From Tridacna crocea (Eukaryota > Mollusca > Bivalvia > Cardiida > Cardiidae), in assembly GCA_943736015.1 (NCBI GenBank), contig OX031062.1, forward strand, positions 53,618,962-53,682,961: a DNA stretch of 64,000 nucleotides, written 5' to 3'. The notes under the pieces were generated by a model. That model had not been told where the DNA came from. It searched no databases and saw only the letters and a program-made list of their open reading frames with translations. Position numbers and translations under genes: made by a program. Positions 10,664 to 21,173 of this stretch are shown here, piece by piece (positions within the stretch are counted from its first letter, which is position 1; every line of letters begins with the position of its first letter).

Positions 10664-10857
10664 GACAGTAATTTTATCTTGGTATATATAGCCAAATTCT
10701 GTGTGGTCCAATCTAAATCTGAATTATACGTATATAAGCATTTTTTACTCAGATGGGGGTTGAGGCATAAAGAGAGATTATAGATGTAATCATATATATC
10801 AAACAAATGTATAGAAAACTGACCTATATAAACAATCGCGTGTTTTAATTTCACCGT

Positions 10858-11022
10858 GAATATAAGCTTCTGAAAACAATGTGGGAAATGGAGAAAATGC
10901 TGGTATCCAGCATTTTCTTCATGTCCCACGATCTTTTCCATATCCCCTCGAATCATTTCTGAAGTCTGCAAACACTTTCAACTTTGATAAGTTTTAAATT
11001 TTCTAAGCGGTAAAGGAGCTAA
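10858..11022 (-). mobile_element. A element, left end lost
   Basis: Hairpin with mismatches (GGAGAAAATGCTGGTATCCAG ends the left stem), then an X arm ending GGTAAAGGAGCTAA. Confidence 0.7.
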
Positions 11023-11172
11023 ATATCGACATGAATCGAAGACACGACAAAATGGCGAACATCAAAGCTTGTAATGATTATACAGAAATTATTTATATAT
11101 TCAAAGTTATCAGACAAATATCATACTGATTTGTGATTCAATATCAACACTAGAAACGCCTCTAGCTACTTT

Positions 11173-11260
11173 TCTTGTTTTCATGATTTGCTTAGATCAA
11201 GATCAGATAGCACAAAACCTGCAGTCTGATCTTTAATATATGCTGTCCGGTTCGCGGAGA
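11173..11260 (+). mobile_element. P element, partial
   Basis: TAGATCAAGATCAGATAGCAC ... CTGCAGTCTGATCTTTAA hairpin followed by CTGTCCGGTTCGCGGAGAC. Confidence 0.55.
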
Positions 11261-11345
11261 CATTATTGGCAATAACGCCCTCGAAACTGTACTTGTTAGG
11301 ACTTTGATTCTTGACTGAAGGCGTGTGATGAGTATACTTAGCGCT

Positions 11346-11725
11346 TTAAGGTAAGACCTGTGTAATGGAAAAAAGCTATTTCCACTAAAATATCATCGTG
11401 CAAAATTAGCTATAATTAAAAATGAGTATTATTGAACTACTTTCACCTTTTCATTTTTTCCGTTTTTCCCTTCTTTGAATTATCATTTATAAATCTAAAA
11501 CCGCTATATTCTCAATTGAAAAAGAGATAATAATTACCTCCCTTTTTAGAAAAGAACAAAAATATCAAAAAATAGTTTCAAGATAAACATAAACGGAATT
11601 TCTGATCCGTTAAAAATGTGCAAAAATATTATTTCTGCATAAATCCTTATTTATCCTTATTTAACAACCAATTAGAATTTTTGCCAAATGTTCACCGGAA
11701 GTGCATTACACAGGTCTTACCTTAA
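11346..11725 (+). mobile_element. L element, complete
   Basis: A 380-bp element with perfect 22-bp inverted ends: TTAAGGTAAGACCTGTGTAA on the left and its mirror on the right, including TTAA at both ends. The interior holds GAGATAATAATTACCTCCC, a short palindrome found in all L copies. No ORF. Its right TTAA is the left TTAA of the next element. Confidence 0.9.
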
Positions 11726-11935
11726 CCTTTCGGACGCCAAGCGCGACTCCACTGACCTTTTGCGGACAGTGTTGATCCAAGATCAGACTGCACAGAACGT
11801 GCAGTCTGATCTTGGATCTACTCTGTCCGATAAGGAGATATTATTCCCCAAACCATAACTTTAAAATAGCAATATTTTAGGTTTTTACATCGAAACGAAA
11901 ATTTCGTTTTAGTTATTTAGTAGAATAAGGGTTAA
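11722..11935 (+). mobile_element. P element, best complete copy
   Basis: Runs from TTAACCTTTCGGACGCC to AGAATAAGGGTTAA. The hairpin GATCCAAGATCAGACTGCAC / GTGCAGTCTGATCTTGGATC lies at about 11770-11820, followed by a 100-bp tail. This copy defines P as a TTAA-bounded family. Confidence 0.8.
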
Positions 11936-11999
11936 TGCAAAAACATCCAGCAAAATTTATAAATCACCACCTTTGTTTCTTATGTAAATTTGGCTAAGT

Positions 12000-12489
12000 A
12001 TGAGACCGGTAAATAAAAAATTTGTAACACATATGTTAATGCTTGCCGTGGTATATCAATGAAAAGATTTTCCATTCTACAAATAGAAGACATGTCTTTT
12101 CCATAACAGAGAAAGCACATCGTCTGCGTGCTCGTGGTGTCTATCAGACAGTAAAACAGGTTAGGGAGGAGAAGTTTAAATTACTGAAATTTCGTCAGCA
12201 ATAAGAAAAAAACATAGAAAAAAAATATTCTGCGCAAAAAGATAGTTCGGAAAAAAAACACAACTAGCTGTTAAATAGGCTCCTTAACAAGAATAATCAT
12301 TCAATGAAATTCAGACTTAGGCAATTATACTGTAAAATAAAAATTAAACCAAGTGAAACGTCACTTAGTTTCTGAACATTTTTCAAATTCAAATAGTTCA
12401 TTCAGTTATAAGGCTACCGGCCCAAAATACAAAAAAAAAAAGCTGAAATGATATAAATAGTATATTTTTGTGTATAGCATAAACACAAT
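12000..12489. other. AT-rich stretch, no gene seen
   Basis: Several A-runs. The short frame at 12140-12200 has no recognisable product. Confidence 0.4.
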
Positions 12490-12640
12490 TAAACGTAGGC
12501 TTTTGCGGAGGACGTAGACCAAGACCAGACCGCATATATCATGCACTCTGATCCCGAATCGATATCGTACGCTTGAACATACATATACATAGGCTTTTGT
12601 AGAAGGCATAGTTCAAGATCAGACATTGAGGTAAATTAAA
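12490..12640 (+). mobile_element. P element, diverged
   Basis: TAGACCAAGACCAGACCGCA and CATGCACTCTGATCCCGAAT form the hairpin; ends worn. A second P-like fragment follows near 12605. Confidence 0.5.
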
Positions 12641-12809
12641 GAAGTCTACGGGGAATTACAGGTCTAAAGTGGCGGTTAATGAGTTTTGTCGAGTCCACGT
12701 ACATGTACTTATATTCTATTGATGAGGGATGGTCGAAGGGGAGGGGTATCGAAAGGTGCACCGAACTTCCTTTTGTCACGGAAACTACTCTATTCCTCAA
12801 CCACACAAA

Positions 12810-12985
12810 CTCGATTTTTAACGATTTAAAGAAGAGAGCATTTGAAAACAGCGTGGGAAAAGGAGAAAATGCTGGTAACCAGCATTTTCTCCTTTTCCCA
12901 CAATGTTTTCTACCACATCAGAGATCTTCGGCTAATTTAGAATAAGTCGTCTGCGGGTGATCTCAGTTTTGTCAAGTCTACTTTT
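12810..12985 (-). mobile_element. A element, ends worn
   Basis: Hairpin intact except GCGTGGG for TGTGGG on the left. The right arm keeps GTCGTCTGCG and TTTTGTCAAGTCTAC of the X arm. Confidence 0.75.
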
Positions 12986-13002
12986 GCCTAGCATATGGGA
13001 TG

Positions 13003-13071
13003 ATCGGTGATACGTCATAGCAGACAGGTCGAATCTTCAAAGAATATGTTCATATGCAGGTAACGAGTATT
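13003..13071 (+). repeat. R repeat, 3' end fragment
   Basis: ACAGGTCGAATCTTCAAAGA followed by TATGTTCATATGCAG matches the end of the R family. Confidence 0.55.
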
Positions 13072-13093
13072 TAGATACATATTACTTCCCTTT

Positions 13094-13322
13094 TTACACT
13101 TTACCAAACGACAAAATTTTAGACTGGTCCAAATTGAAAGCACTTGCAGACGACAAAAAAAACGCAAATCAAGAATTGAAATTTTGTTTCCAGCAGGGTA
13201 AAAAACATAGTGGGAAAAGGTGAAAATGCTGGTTATCAGCATTTTCTCCTTTTCCCACAATGTTTTCAAAAGGCTTTTGTGTCAGGGTTGTCAAAAGTAG
13301 GGATTGATTGGTAAAGGGTTAA
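13094..13322 (+). mobile_element. A element, complete
   Basis: X arm from ACTTTACCAAACGAC, hairpin with centre GGTTATC, Y arm ending GGTAAAGGGTTAA. The left TTAA has become TTAC. Confidence 0.9.
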
Positions 13323-13345
13323 CACTTTACCGAACGAAAACAGTC
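13319..13345 (+). mobile_element. A element X-terminus remnant
   Basis: TTAACACTTTACCGAACGA immediately follows the previous copy and shares its TTAA, then stops. Confidence 0.5.
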
Positions 13346-13437
13346 GGGCGATCTGGGGAAAGGAATCAGAGAATCCGCAGGGTTTCAAACCCGCTGTGCT
13401 CAACCTCTGAACTACTGAGCAAAGCTATCCGGTCTAT
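13345..13437 (-). repeat. tRNA-derived SINE fragment
   Basis: On the minus strand TTGCTCAGTAGTTCAGAGG resembles box A and GGGTTTGAAACCC box B at suitable spacing. Confidence 0.45.
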
Positions 13438-13665
13438 TTAACCCTTTAGCATACTATACCGACTTTTAACGACCCTGAGAACGAAAGCTTTTGAAAACAT
13501 TGTGGGAAAAGGAGAAAATGCTGGTAACCAGCATTTTCTCCTTTTCCCACAATGTTTTCTACCCTTTCATAGACAGATGACATCATTTGAGCTACATCTA
13601 ATTTGTCGTTTTGTAAATACTTTTAATTTGGTAAGTACAAGAAAAAATGTTTGTAAGAGACTTTA
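13438..13665 (-). mobile_element. A element, right end worn
   Basis: TTAACCCTTTAGCATACTA start, perfect hairpin, then a decayed X arm (ATTTGTCGTTTTGTAAATAC). Confidence 0.82.
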
Positions 13666-13753
13666 CAATGAGAGTTTTTAACGCCCTCAAAAATAAACTG
13701 TTTTTCTTTTAAAGAAATAAACCTAAGTGTCTTTGTCTGCTTCTTTTCACGTC

Positions 13754-13974
13754 TTTACCCCTTTACTCCATTGATACTAATTTCTACGCATTGCTTGCAG
13801 GAGCCTTTGGAAAACATTGTGCAAAAGGTGAAATTGCTCGTGACGAGCAATTTCACCTTTTGTCACAATGTTTTCTATGCTATCAAAACGTGTCATATAC
13901 ATATAAGAAACGGCTTCATCCTGGCTGTTATTTAGGGTCAATTAGAGATAATGCCTTATGGGGTAAAGGGTTTA
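13754..13974 (+). mobile_element. B element, complete
   Basis: CCCCTTTACTCCATTGATAC start; hairpin GGTGAAATTGCTCGTGACGA with its mirror; end CTTATGGGGTAAAGGGTTTA. It shares its terminal TTTA (mutated TTAA) with the next A element. Confidence 0.88.
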
Positions 13975-14205
13975 CCCATTACCATACAATCCCTACTTTT
14001 GACGTCCCTGAGAAAGAAGCCTTTAAAAAACATTGCGGGAAAGGAGGAAAATGCTGGTAACCAGCATTTTCTCCTTTTCCAGCAATGTTTTCTTCCCTTC
14101 ACTAAACAAATTTCAAATTTTCAGTCACTTTCATTTTGTCGTCTGCAAATGCTTTCGATTTGGACAAACCTAAAATTTTGGCGTTATATATAGGTAATGA
14201 GTTAA
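13971..14205 (-). mobile_element. A element, abuts B
   Basis: CCCATTACCATACAATCCC start, hairpin with several stem mismatches, X arm with an insertion (TATATATAGG) before GGTAATGAGTTAA. Confidence 0.88.
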
Positions 14206-14352
14206 ACAACGTTTTCAACATTAGTTCAGCTGTATCGCTGAGTTAAGTGCGCCTACCCCTGCTTTTCTTCGGGAATTTCTTTAACCAGTACCAAGCACAA
14301 TATTCCCCAAACCACAGGTTTGCGGAGACATTATTTCCCAAATAAACATCGT

Positions 14353-14581
14353 TTAACCCATTACCACACAATCCCTACTTTTTACGCCCCTAAGAAAAAA
14401 GCCTTTTGAAAACACTGTAGGAAAGGGAGAAAATGCTGGTAACCAGCATTTTCTCCTTTTCCCACAGTGTTTTCTAACATTTCCAGAACAAATTTCAAAT
14501 TTTCAGTCACTTTTATTGTGTCGTCTGCAAATGCTTTCAATTTGAACCAGTCTAAAATTTTGTCGTGTGGTAAAGAGTTAA
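14353..14581 (-). mobile_element. A element, complete
   Basis: TTAACCCATTACCACACAAT to GTGGTAAAGAGTTAA with full hairpin. Confidence 0.92.
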
Positions 14582-14584
14582 ACA

Positions 14585-14715
14585 ACGATCGGTGGTGGAA
14601 CAGGGATGAAATTCTGTCGCAGTGAATATAACCAATCAAGGATAGCGTGCGAAACACTAGTGAAAGAAACCCCAGGAAAGCATCGATAGGTGCGGTGGAC
14701 GCCACGATAAAAAAA
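14585..14715. repeat. S2 SINE pieces in inverted arrangement
   Basis: The first half (GGATGAAATTCTGTCGCAG) is the reverse complement of the S2 body, while the second half (CCAGGAAAGCATCGATAGG, GACGCCACGATA) is in forward orientation. Confidence 0.55.
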
Positions 14716-14829
14716 AAAATGTTGAAAACAACCATAAATAACACACATCAACAAACTGAAAACTTGTCGCTGGATAATTGGGTTAAGAAATCAGAAAAGA
14801 TATCGTACTGCGACTTCTTTCCTAAAAAC

Positions 14830-15131
14830 TGACAGTGGTGTATTATCATTGAAAACTTCAAGCAAAAAGGAAATGCACATCGCAAAAAAGTATCAAACGC
14901 TTACCTTAGCCAGAAGAAACGATCCCAGTACATGAATTATGTATCACACACAAATTTAGACAATGTGTGTTTGAGAGGCGATAGGCTGAAATGTAATAAT
15001 ATATACGGGAGCCATTGAAGCGCACCTAATTCCGGGGTGAATAAATACAAAGTGCAAAATGGCGACAGTCGAGGATCGGGTTTCTTATTGTATTACGTTC
15101 TCAGATGAGGTAATACCCACTTTAAAGCCCT
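14830..15131. other. Unassigned stretch
   Basis: No coding pattern or recognised repeat. Confidence 0.4.
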
Positions 15132-15413
15132 TTAATTCTTTACCAAACGACACTATTTTAGGTTTGTCCAAATCGAAAGCATTTACAGACGACATAATAA
15201 AAGCGAATGAAAATTTGAAATTTGTTTTCTGAAAGGTACAAAACATTATGGGGAAAAGGAGAAAATGCTGGTAACCAGCATTTTCTCCTTTTCCCACAAT
15301 GTTTTCTACTCTATCATAGACAGAAATCATCTTTTCAGCAAGTGTTGAATTGTCGTCTGCAAATGCTTTCAATTTGGTCTAGTCCAAAAGTTTGTCGTTT
15401 GGGAAAGGGTTAA
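15132..15413. mobile_element. A-type element with X arms at both ends
   Basis: Left TTAATTCTTTACCAAACGA and right TCGTTTGGGAAAGGGTTAA are both X termini, and CAGACGACA appears inverted as TTGTCGTCTGC. Hairpin intact. The right arm resembles that of the copy at 48772. Confidence 0.88.
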
Positions 15414-15864
15414 AGCTAATCTTACGAATGCGGAGTAAAGGATTTACGATGTTGAATGATGTCTCATGAAGAAAGTGACAAGTAATATCTCCCACAAAGA
15501 AAAACGGCATAAATTTGTACACAAATAGGTCTGCAGGGGCCGCAGAATAAACATGTTTGTATTTTTGACCAATCGCAAATCTCTATTTATTCATCCGAAT
15601 ATACTACTGAAAAGTAGGTCAAAAGCCAGTGAATTCAGCCGCGCCGAAGAAAACTCTTAGGCTGTTTATCCAGGGCGTATTCCTTTCGCCTGTTCTGGCA
15701 CAATGTTCTGTGTTCTGGAATACTGTTTTGGAATGTGCGAAAGGGATATTTCAGAGCACAATACACTGTTCCGGAGGTATGTTCTGAATATACCTCAATC
15801 AGCCAAGGTTAAATTGATAAAGAAAACCTTAATGCGTGAAGTTACAGATCTCAGGTGTCACCCA
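15414..15864. other. Unassigned stretch
   Basis: CAATCAGCCAAGGTTAA at 15790-15810 is an inverted copy of part of the neighbouring F element. Otherwise nothing recognised. Confidence 0.4.
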
Positions 15865-16264
15865 ATCTTCGCGAGCCAAGTTTACGATCACTACGTGGAT
15901 CTTACCTTGGCTGATTGAGCCCGATTTCGAGATTCCTGCTATGCGCCCTCTATTGGATGCTGGTTATTACCCCCCTTTGCATCATATTTCTAAAAGCAAA
16001 TGAAATATCGTTTTACAAACCGCTTACGACTACACATGAAGCGATAAGCAGACATCCACGTGGGTTTCAATGTTTACCTTCTATTCGAAAGGTAGCGACC
16101 TTGTTCTATTTTTATCAAAGATGAAATTCTACGAGCGATTTCATTCGTTGCAGTTAGAGCTGGCTGCATTCAATGAAAAAGCGTATCGGGTGAACGTAAA
16201 AATCAAGCTCAATCCGCCAAGGGTAGAGTAGCGTAGTGAATCGTCAGCCTTGGCTTGCGAAGAT
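15865..16264 (+). mobile_element. F MITE, long copy
   Basis: 16-bp inverted ends ATCTTCGCGAGCCAAG and CTTGGCTTGCGAAGAT. 400 bp, no transposase. The copy at 40511 lacks about 137 bp of its middle. Confidence 0.8.
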
Positions 16265-16371
16265 GTTGTCCTCCATGTATGTACGCATTTATCAATATAT
16301 GTAATCATCAAATAAAAACTGAGCAGCACTCTGGCAAAAGACGGTTTAATGCGTCTTAGTGCTGAACCCTA

Positions 16372-16560
16372 CTAACCCATTACCAAACAATCCCTGGCTT
16401 TTGAAAGCATTGTGGGAAGAAGGGGAAATGCTGGTAACAGGCGTTTTCTCCTTCCCCAACAATGCTTTCTACCCTGCTGGAAACAAATTTCATTTTTTTG
16501 AGATGCATTTATTTTGCCGTCTGCAAGTGATTTTAATTTTGTCGTTTGGTAAAGGGTTAA
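16372..16560 (-). mobile_element. A element, shortened
   Basis: CTAACCCATTACCAAACAAT start, diverged hairpin, shortened X arm ending GGTAAAGGGTTAA. Confidence 0.82.
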
Positions 16561-16675
16561 GCAAGTCTTCGAATCATTATGGATCTATATTTATATGATA
16601 ACTTCTTTGGTAGGTATATTATTGATCACGGATATGCAGTAAGCCTCCTTTTGTCACAACACAGCCCATATGTAG

Positions 16676-16911
16676 CTTGCAACACGCGAAAAGGGGTATT
16701 CGAACATTTGCGTAAAGTGTCTTTTCGGATCAGCCTGCGCAGTCCGCGCAGGCTAATCCGAAACGGCACTTTACCTCTACATCAGGTTTTGTCCTTCAGT
16801 AGGCTTTACACAAAGCAAAAAAATACATAAAAACTGAAAGTGTTGTTTCTGATAAGCCTGCGCTGAGTGCAAATGTCCGAATGTCCCTTTTGGCGTGTTG
16901 CGAGCTATATA
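16676..16911 (+). mobile_element. G element, complete
   Basis: GCTTGCAACACGCGAAAAGG left and TTTTGGCGTGTTGCGAGC right, with a clear first hairpin GGATCAGCCTGCGCAGTCC. Confidence 0.75.
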
Positions 16912-17207
16912 ATTATCATATCAAATACTTCAATAAGCAATAATTTATGATAAAACAAAACACCCCAGAGTTATTAAATGTTTACTACTATTTCTGAACC
17001 AGTGTTTTCTTTATGGGTAACAGTGAGTTACGCACTATGATTTAATGCGTGCTTTTATTTCGTGCTGCTTTCTCCTAAAAAGCAGTTTCAAAACAACGAT
17101 CAGTGTTGAGGGAGGACTAACTTCCGTCACAATGACTGTCATCACTTCTCGGCAAGAAATTTAATGAGCTAGAGATTTGAATCATTGACCTACTTGTCTC
17201 AAGTCCT

Positions 17208-17548
17208 GTCATTATCTTCCGCTATTCTAGAAAGACTCGTCTATCTAATTTCGGCATCCTGGGTACAGAGCCGAACCACTTATCTACGCGACAATCGTTA
17301 CTTTAAATTTCAAACTAAATAAACGTTTACTCAATAAAACGCTACCTGGTGCATGCGATTATTTCAGCTATGATCAGCAGTTTAGAGAAATCTGAAACTA
17401 AAACAGGCCTGATTTTTCCTCAAACGTATTGATAAAAGCCATTTTCTCCATTGCTACTTCATAGTGCGTGTTACCACAATCTCCCCGATATCGGGGAAAG
17501 CGATGCGTCATGTAAGACAGGTCGAATCTTCGAAGAATATGACATGCG
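17208..17548 (+). repeat. R repeat, near full length
   Basis: Begins CATTATCTTCCGCTATTC, contains GGCATCCTGGGTACAGAGCC, TTTCAGCTATGATCAGCAG and the palindrome CCCCGATATCGGGG, and ends GACATGCGCAGACAACG. No inverted ends or TSD found; class unknown. Confidence 0.65.
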
Positions 17549-17594
17549 CAGACAACGCAAGTCCTGTGCGCTATACTGACTGTGCTACAGAGCT

Positions 17595-17660
17595 AGGCAG
17601 ACTAAACAGCACAGTCCAAAACAGACAGTCTGATAGTTGATCAACACAGTCTACTGTGTT
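17595..17660 (+). mobile_element. P element, diverged fragment
   Basis: ACAGTCCAAAACAGACAGTCT and AACACAGTCTACTGTG retain the P outline only loosely. Confidence 0.3.
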
Positions 17661-17691
17661 TAGATACTCTGCACAAAAGCAAGCGCTGGAT

Positions 17692-17921
17692 TTAAACTCT
17701 TTACCAAACGACAAAATTTTAGACTGGTTCAAATTGAACGCATTTGCAGACGACAAAATAAAAGTGAATGAAACTTTAAAAATTGTTTTGTGAGGAATAG
17801 AAAATATTGTGGGAAAAGAAAAAAATGCTGGTTACCAGCATTTTCTCATTTTCTAACAATGTTTTCTAAAGGCTTCTTTCTCAGTGTCGTCAAAAGTAGG
17901 GATTGTGTGGTAATGGGTTAA
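17692..17921 (+). mobile_element. A element, complete
   Basis: TTAAACTCTTTACCAAACGA to GGTAATGGGTTAA; stem has a few mismatches (AAAATATTGTGGG, TTTTCTAACAATG). Confidence 0.92.
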
Positions 17922-17949
17922 ACTATTTTTGATAATCTATGATGTTTTG

Positions 17950-18116
17950 ACTATTTGCAGACGACAAAAAGGACTGAAAATTTGAATTTCTTTTGTGAAG
18001 AGTAGAAAACATTGTGGGAAAAGGAGAAAATGCTGGTTACCAGCATTTTCTCCTTTTCCCACAATGTTTTTAAAGACTTCTTTCTCAGAAGTAGGGATTG
18101 TGTGGTAATGGGTTAA
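17950..18116 (+). mobile_element. A element, left end missing
   Basis: Starts within the X arm (TATTTGCAGACGACAAAA), perfect hairpin, shortened Y arm ending GGTAATGGGTTAA. Confidence 0.85.
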
Positions 18117-18136
18117 GTATAGGGCGCCCTAATGCA

Positions 18137-18303
18137 GATTCCTGTAACATCATCGCCTTCCATCGCCGAAAAACGTAATTATTCTGCTTAAACTCGGGTA
18201 ATTTCGTAAATGATCTGCTGATAGACGCTGGTTCCCGGCTGCCATTTCGGGTTTTCCGAGTCTTTGCCGAATTTCTACGATGAAAGGCGATGTTACACGA
18301 ATC
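18137..18303. mobile_element. M MITE, 167 bp
   Basis: Inverted ends GATTCCTGTAACATCATCGC and GGCGATGTTACACGAATC, continuing imperfectly for about 30 bp. Only one copy in the window. Confidence 0.55.
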
Positions 18304-18514
18304 TTATTCATCTTAGGGAGCTCTATCCTTAACCTATCTGGGTCTTATTTCCAGACTGAAATTGTATTTTAAATTTACTGTGGGCTTTTAGGAGTTATAG
18401 AAACTAAAAACTATTTCTATACTTTAGGCTTCTTTACAAACATAAGTGGAACTGTAAAAGATGAAAAAATACACTACAAAAAAAATCATTTACCCTTTTC
18501 TGCTGCGTTATATA

Positions 18515-18615
18515 TACTATGCTCTTTTTTGCGGACACCGTAAATTAAGATCAGACTTTACAGAACGTGCATTCTAATCTTGAATCTACACAGTACGATT
18601 GTTAAGAGTTCTATT
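18515..18615 (+). mobile_element. P element, diverged
   Basis: TTTTGCGGACACCGTAAAT, AGATCAGACTTTACAGAACG and CATTCTAATCTTGAATC keep the P hairpin. Confidence 0.55.
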
Positions 18616-18761
18616 TCGATGAAAACAGATTGAAAAACCGCAATATTTGGAAATAAATCTGGCTTGAAACGTTCTTGGTTATTTCTTAAATATGACTGGG
18701 TTCAGATACGACACTTAACACTGTTTACTAAGCACGTGTACACTGTTAATAGCTAAATGAC

Positions 18762-18996
18762 TTAACCCTTTACAATACAATCCCTGTTGTTGTTTTTTTC
18801 GACCCTGAGGAAGAAGCCCTTTGAAAACATTGTAGGAAAAGGAGAAAATGCTGGTAACCAGCATTTTCTCCTTTTCCCACTATGTTTTCTACCCTTCCCG
18901 AAGTAAACTTCAATTTTTGAGGCACATTAATTTTGTCGTCTGCAAAGGCTTTCAGTTTGGACAAGTCTTAAAATTTGTCGTTTGGTAAAGAGTTAA
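18762..18996 (-). mobile_element. A element, complete
   Basis: TTAACCCTTTACAATACAAT to GGTAAAGAGTTAA. The Y arm has a small T-rich expansion. Confidence 0.92.
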
Positions 18997-19050
18997 GAAA
19001 GCTAGAATCGATTTCCATGGATCATCATATCGCGTTGCTTGTATGGCAAA

Positions 19051-19075
19051 ATTAATTAATTAATTAATTAATTAA
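19051..19075. repeat. (TTAA)n microsatellite
   Basis: About six ATTA/TTAA units. Free of inserted elements although every unit is a potential TTAA target. Confidence 0.9.
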
Positions 19076-19139
19076 TATATAAATAAAATCTAGAAACACA
19101 ACCAATCATGTCATTCAACATTTACCTTGACAGGGAACC

Positions 19140-19245
19140 ATTATCTCCCGCTAGATAGCATTCTACAAATATACGGATCTATCTAATTTGGGCATCCTGG
19201 GTACAGAAACGAACTACAATCGTTAAGTATTTGAATTTCGATGTG
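19140..19245 (+). repeat. R repeat, 5' fragment
   Basis: TTATCTCCCGCTAGATAGC and GGCATCCTGGGTACAGAAAC, then lost. Confidence 0.6.
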
Positions 19246-19263
19246 AAATGAACATTAAATCAG

Positions 19264-19412
19264 TTAACCTTTACCAGACGACAAAATTTCAGCCTTGTCC
19301 AAACTGAAAGCATTTACAGACGACAATTTCAGTGTAGCTCAAATGGCGTAATATTTATCTAAAAGGGTAGAAAACGTTGTGGGAAAAGGAGAAAATGCTG
19401 GATGCCAGCCAT
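19264..19412 (+). mobile_element. A element, truncated in the hairpin
   Basis: TTAACCTTTACCAGACGACA, X arm and left stem through GAAAATGCTGGATGCCAG, then the right half is missing. Confidence 0.82.
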
Positions 19413-19512
19413 TTCTTTCATCATCGGCGTCGCACAGCACGCTTACCAAACCTGTTCCTTCCCTATTCAAAAAGTGCACACGTACTAATTAAAACTTGAT
19501 AGAGTGTATTTC

Positions 19513-19836
19513 GTTATCTACGCATGTCATGTTCTTCGAAGAACTCGACTTGCCTTATATGACGCATCACTCTCCCCGATATCAGGGAGGATGTAGCATT
19601 ACGCGCTACAAAGCAGCAATGGAAAAATGGCTTTTATCAATACGTTTGAGGACAAAACAGGCCTGCTTTAGCTCTAGATTTCTTTAAACTGTTGATCATA
19701 GCTGAATGAATCGCACGAGGCAGCGTTTTAATGAGTAAACGTTTGTTGCGTAGAAAATTGGTTCGGTTCCGTACCCAGGATGCCCAAATTAGATAGATGA
19801 GTTTTTGTAGAATGCCATCTAGCGGGAGATTATGAA
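19513..19836 (-). repeat. R repeat, reverse copy
   Basis: Inverted order of the R landmarks: CTACGCATGTCATGTTCTTC first, CCCCGATATCAGGG, GTACCCAGGATGCCC, then AATGCCATCTAGCGGGAGAT last. Confidence 0.65.
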
Positions 19837-19839
19837 CTG

Positions 19840-20279
19840 TATTTTAGTTTCCAGACGAACTCATGTAACGCGGTCAGATCCATGAAAAATCTATTCACAT
19901 GGAAAGAAAAAATGTAATATTAAAGCCTCATATCCTCTTTGAAGAAAAAGAAAATGAGCCAAGAAATGAAAGTAAGTCGTTAAGTAGGCAGACAATAGTT
20001 ACAGCAAAGTAAGTTGTGTTCTCGAGCTTTGATTAATATGATTATCAATGAAAACCCGCTTTCTGTATACTCGTATATCGAGGCAAGACCTGAATTATGG
20101 TAATGAGATGTGAGGTAATTTGCATATTGGAGGAATGTTTTAAGATTGAAAACAAAATGTGCAGAGGCTATACAAAGCATTTTCCGTTGCTCTGTTACTA
20201 TGCGCGCGCATTCCTCCGCCTCCTTTGGCCTGAGCTATTATACCATATCATTTTGGTTGTACACAAAACACAACAATAG
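19840..20279. other. Unassigned stretch
   Basis: No coding pattern or repeat recognised. Confidence 0.4.
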
Positions 20280-20375
20280 ATGCTTTTTGCGGAAAGTGTA
20301 AGTCATCGATCAGACTGCACATTTTTTGCAGTCTAATGTATGATCTATACTGTCCTATAGTTGATGAGATGTTAG
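20280..20375 (+). mobile_element. P element, partial
   Basis: TTTTTGCGGAAAGTGTAAG, GATCAGACTGCAC and TTGCAGTCTAATGTATG; left end lost. Confidence 0.55.
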
Positions 20376-20454
20376 ATTTATTCCTAAATAAAACTGGTTT
20401 GAAGTACCAAACTCATTTTTAGGCTTCCATTCACCTCGTAATCTACACGTGTGC

Positions 20455-20600
20455 TGTATACCACACTATCCCGAGTTATAACTGCCCGAAAATTTGAAAA
20501 TATTGTGGAAAACGGCAAATATGCTGATAATAAGCATTTTCCCCGTTTCCCAAAATGTTTTCTGTCGTAATAAAGACAATTTCCACTACTTTAACCATAT
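20455..20600 (-). mobile_element. A element, old
   Basis: Worn hairpin (AATATTGTGGAAAACGGCAA ... TTCCCCGTTTCCCAAAATG) with a Y-like left arm (ACCACACTATCCCGAG). Confidence 0.55.
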
Positions 20601-20881
20601 TAACCCATTAACACACAGTCCCTACTTTTGACGTCCCTGAGAAAAAAGCCTTCAAAAAACATCGTGGGAAAAGGAGAAAATGCTGGTTACCAGCATTTTC
20701 TCCTTTTTCTACAATGTTTTCTACCTTTCACAAAAACAAATTTCAAATTTTCAGTCACTTTTATTTTGTCGTCTGCAAATGCTTTCGATTTGGACAAGCC
20801 TAAAATATTGTTAACCTTGCCGTCTGCTAATGCGTCCGATTTTGACATGTCTGACATTTTATCGTATAGAAAAAGAGTTAA
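20600..20881 (-). mobile_element. A element with duplicated X arm, 3' of SCP
   Basis: TTAACCCATTAACACACAG start and AAAAGAGTTAA end. The X arm occurs twice (CGTCTGCAAATGCTTTCGA, then CGTCTGCTAATGCGTCCGA). The X arm carries AATAAA on the minus strand at 20760-20765, about 410 nt past the SCP stop. Confidence 0.88.
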
Positions 20882-21173
20882 CTGATTACCTCCCGAAAAA
20901 AATTTGCAACGAACGGCTTTGAAAACATCCTTGTAAAATAGAGCAAATTTGAAAGGATCCTTGTAAGATAGGTACTAGTATAACTAAAGCATGAGTCAGG
21001 GAACACAATACAAGTTATAGAATAATGCGCCGTTTTTTTTTTTTCCTTTTGCCACCATGTGACAATGTTTTTGTTTTTCAAAAGTCGTCTTCTACAAGGC
21101 TTAAAAAGTCGTCTGGAAAAGGTAATGAAATAATCGTAACTCCAGGTAAGACATTTCTATCTGCTCTGTCAAG

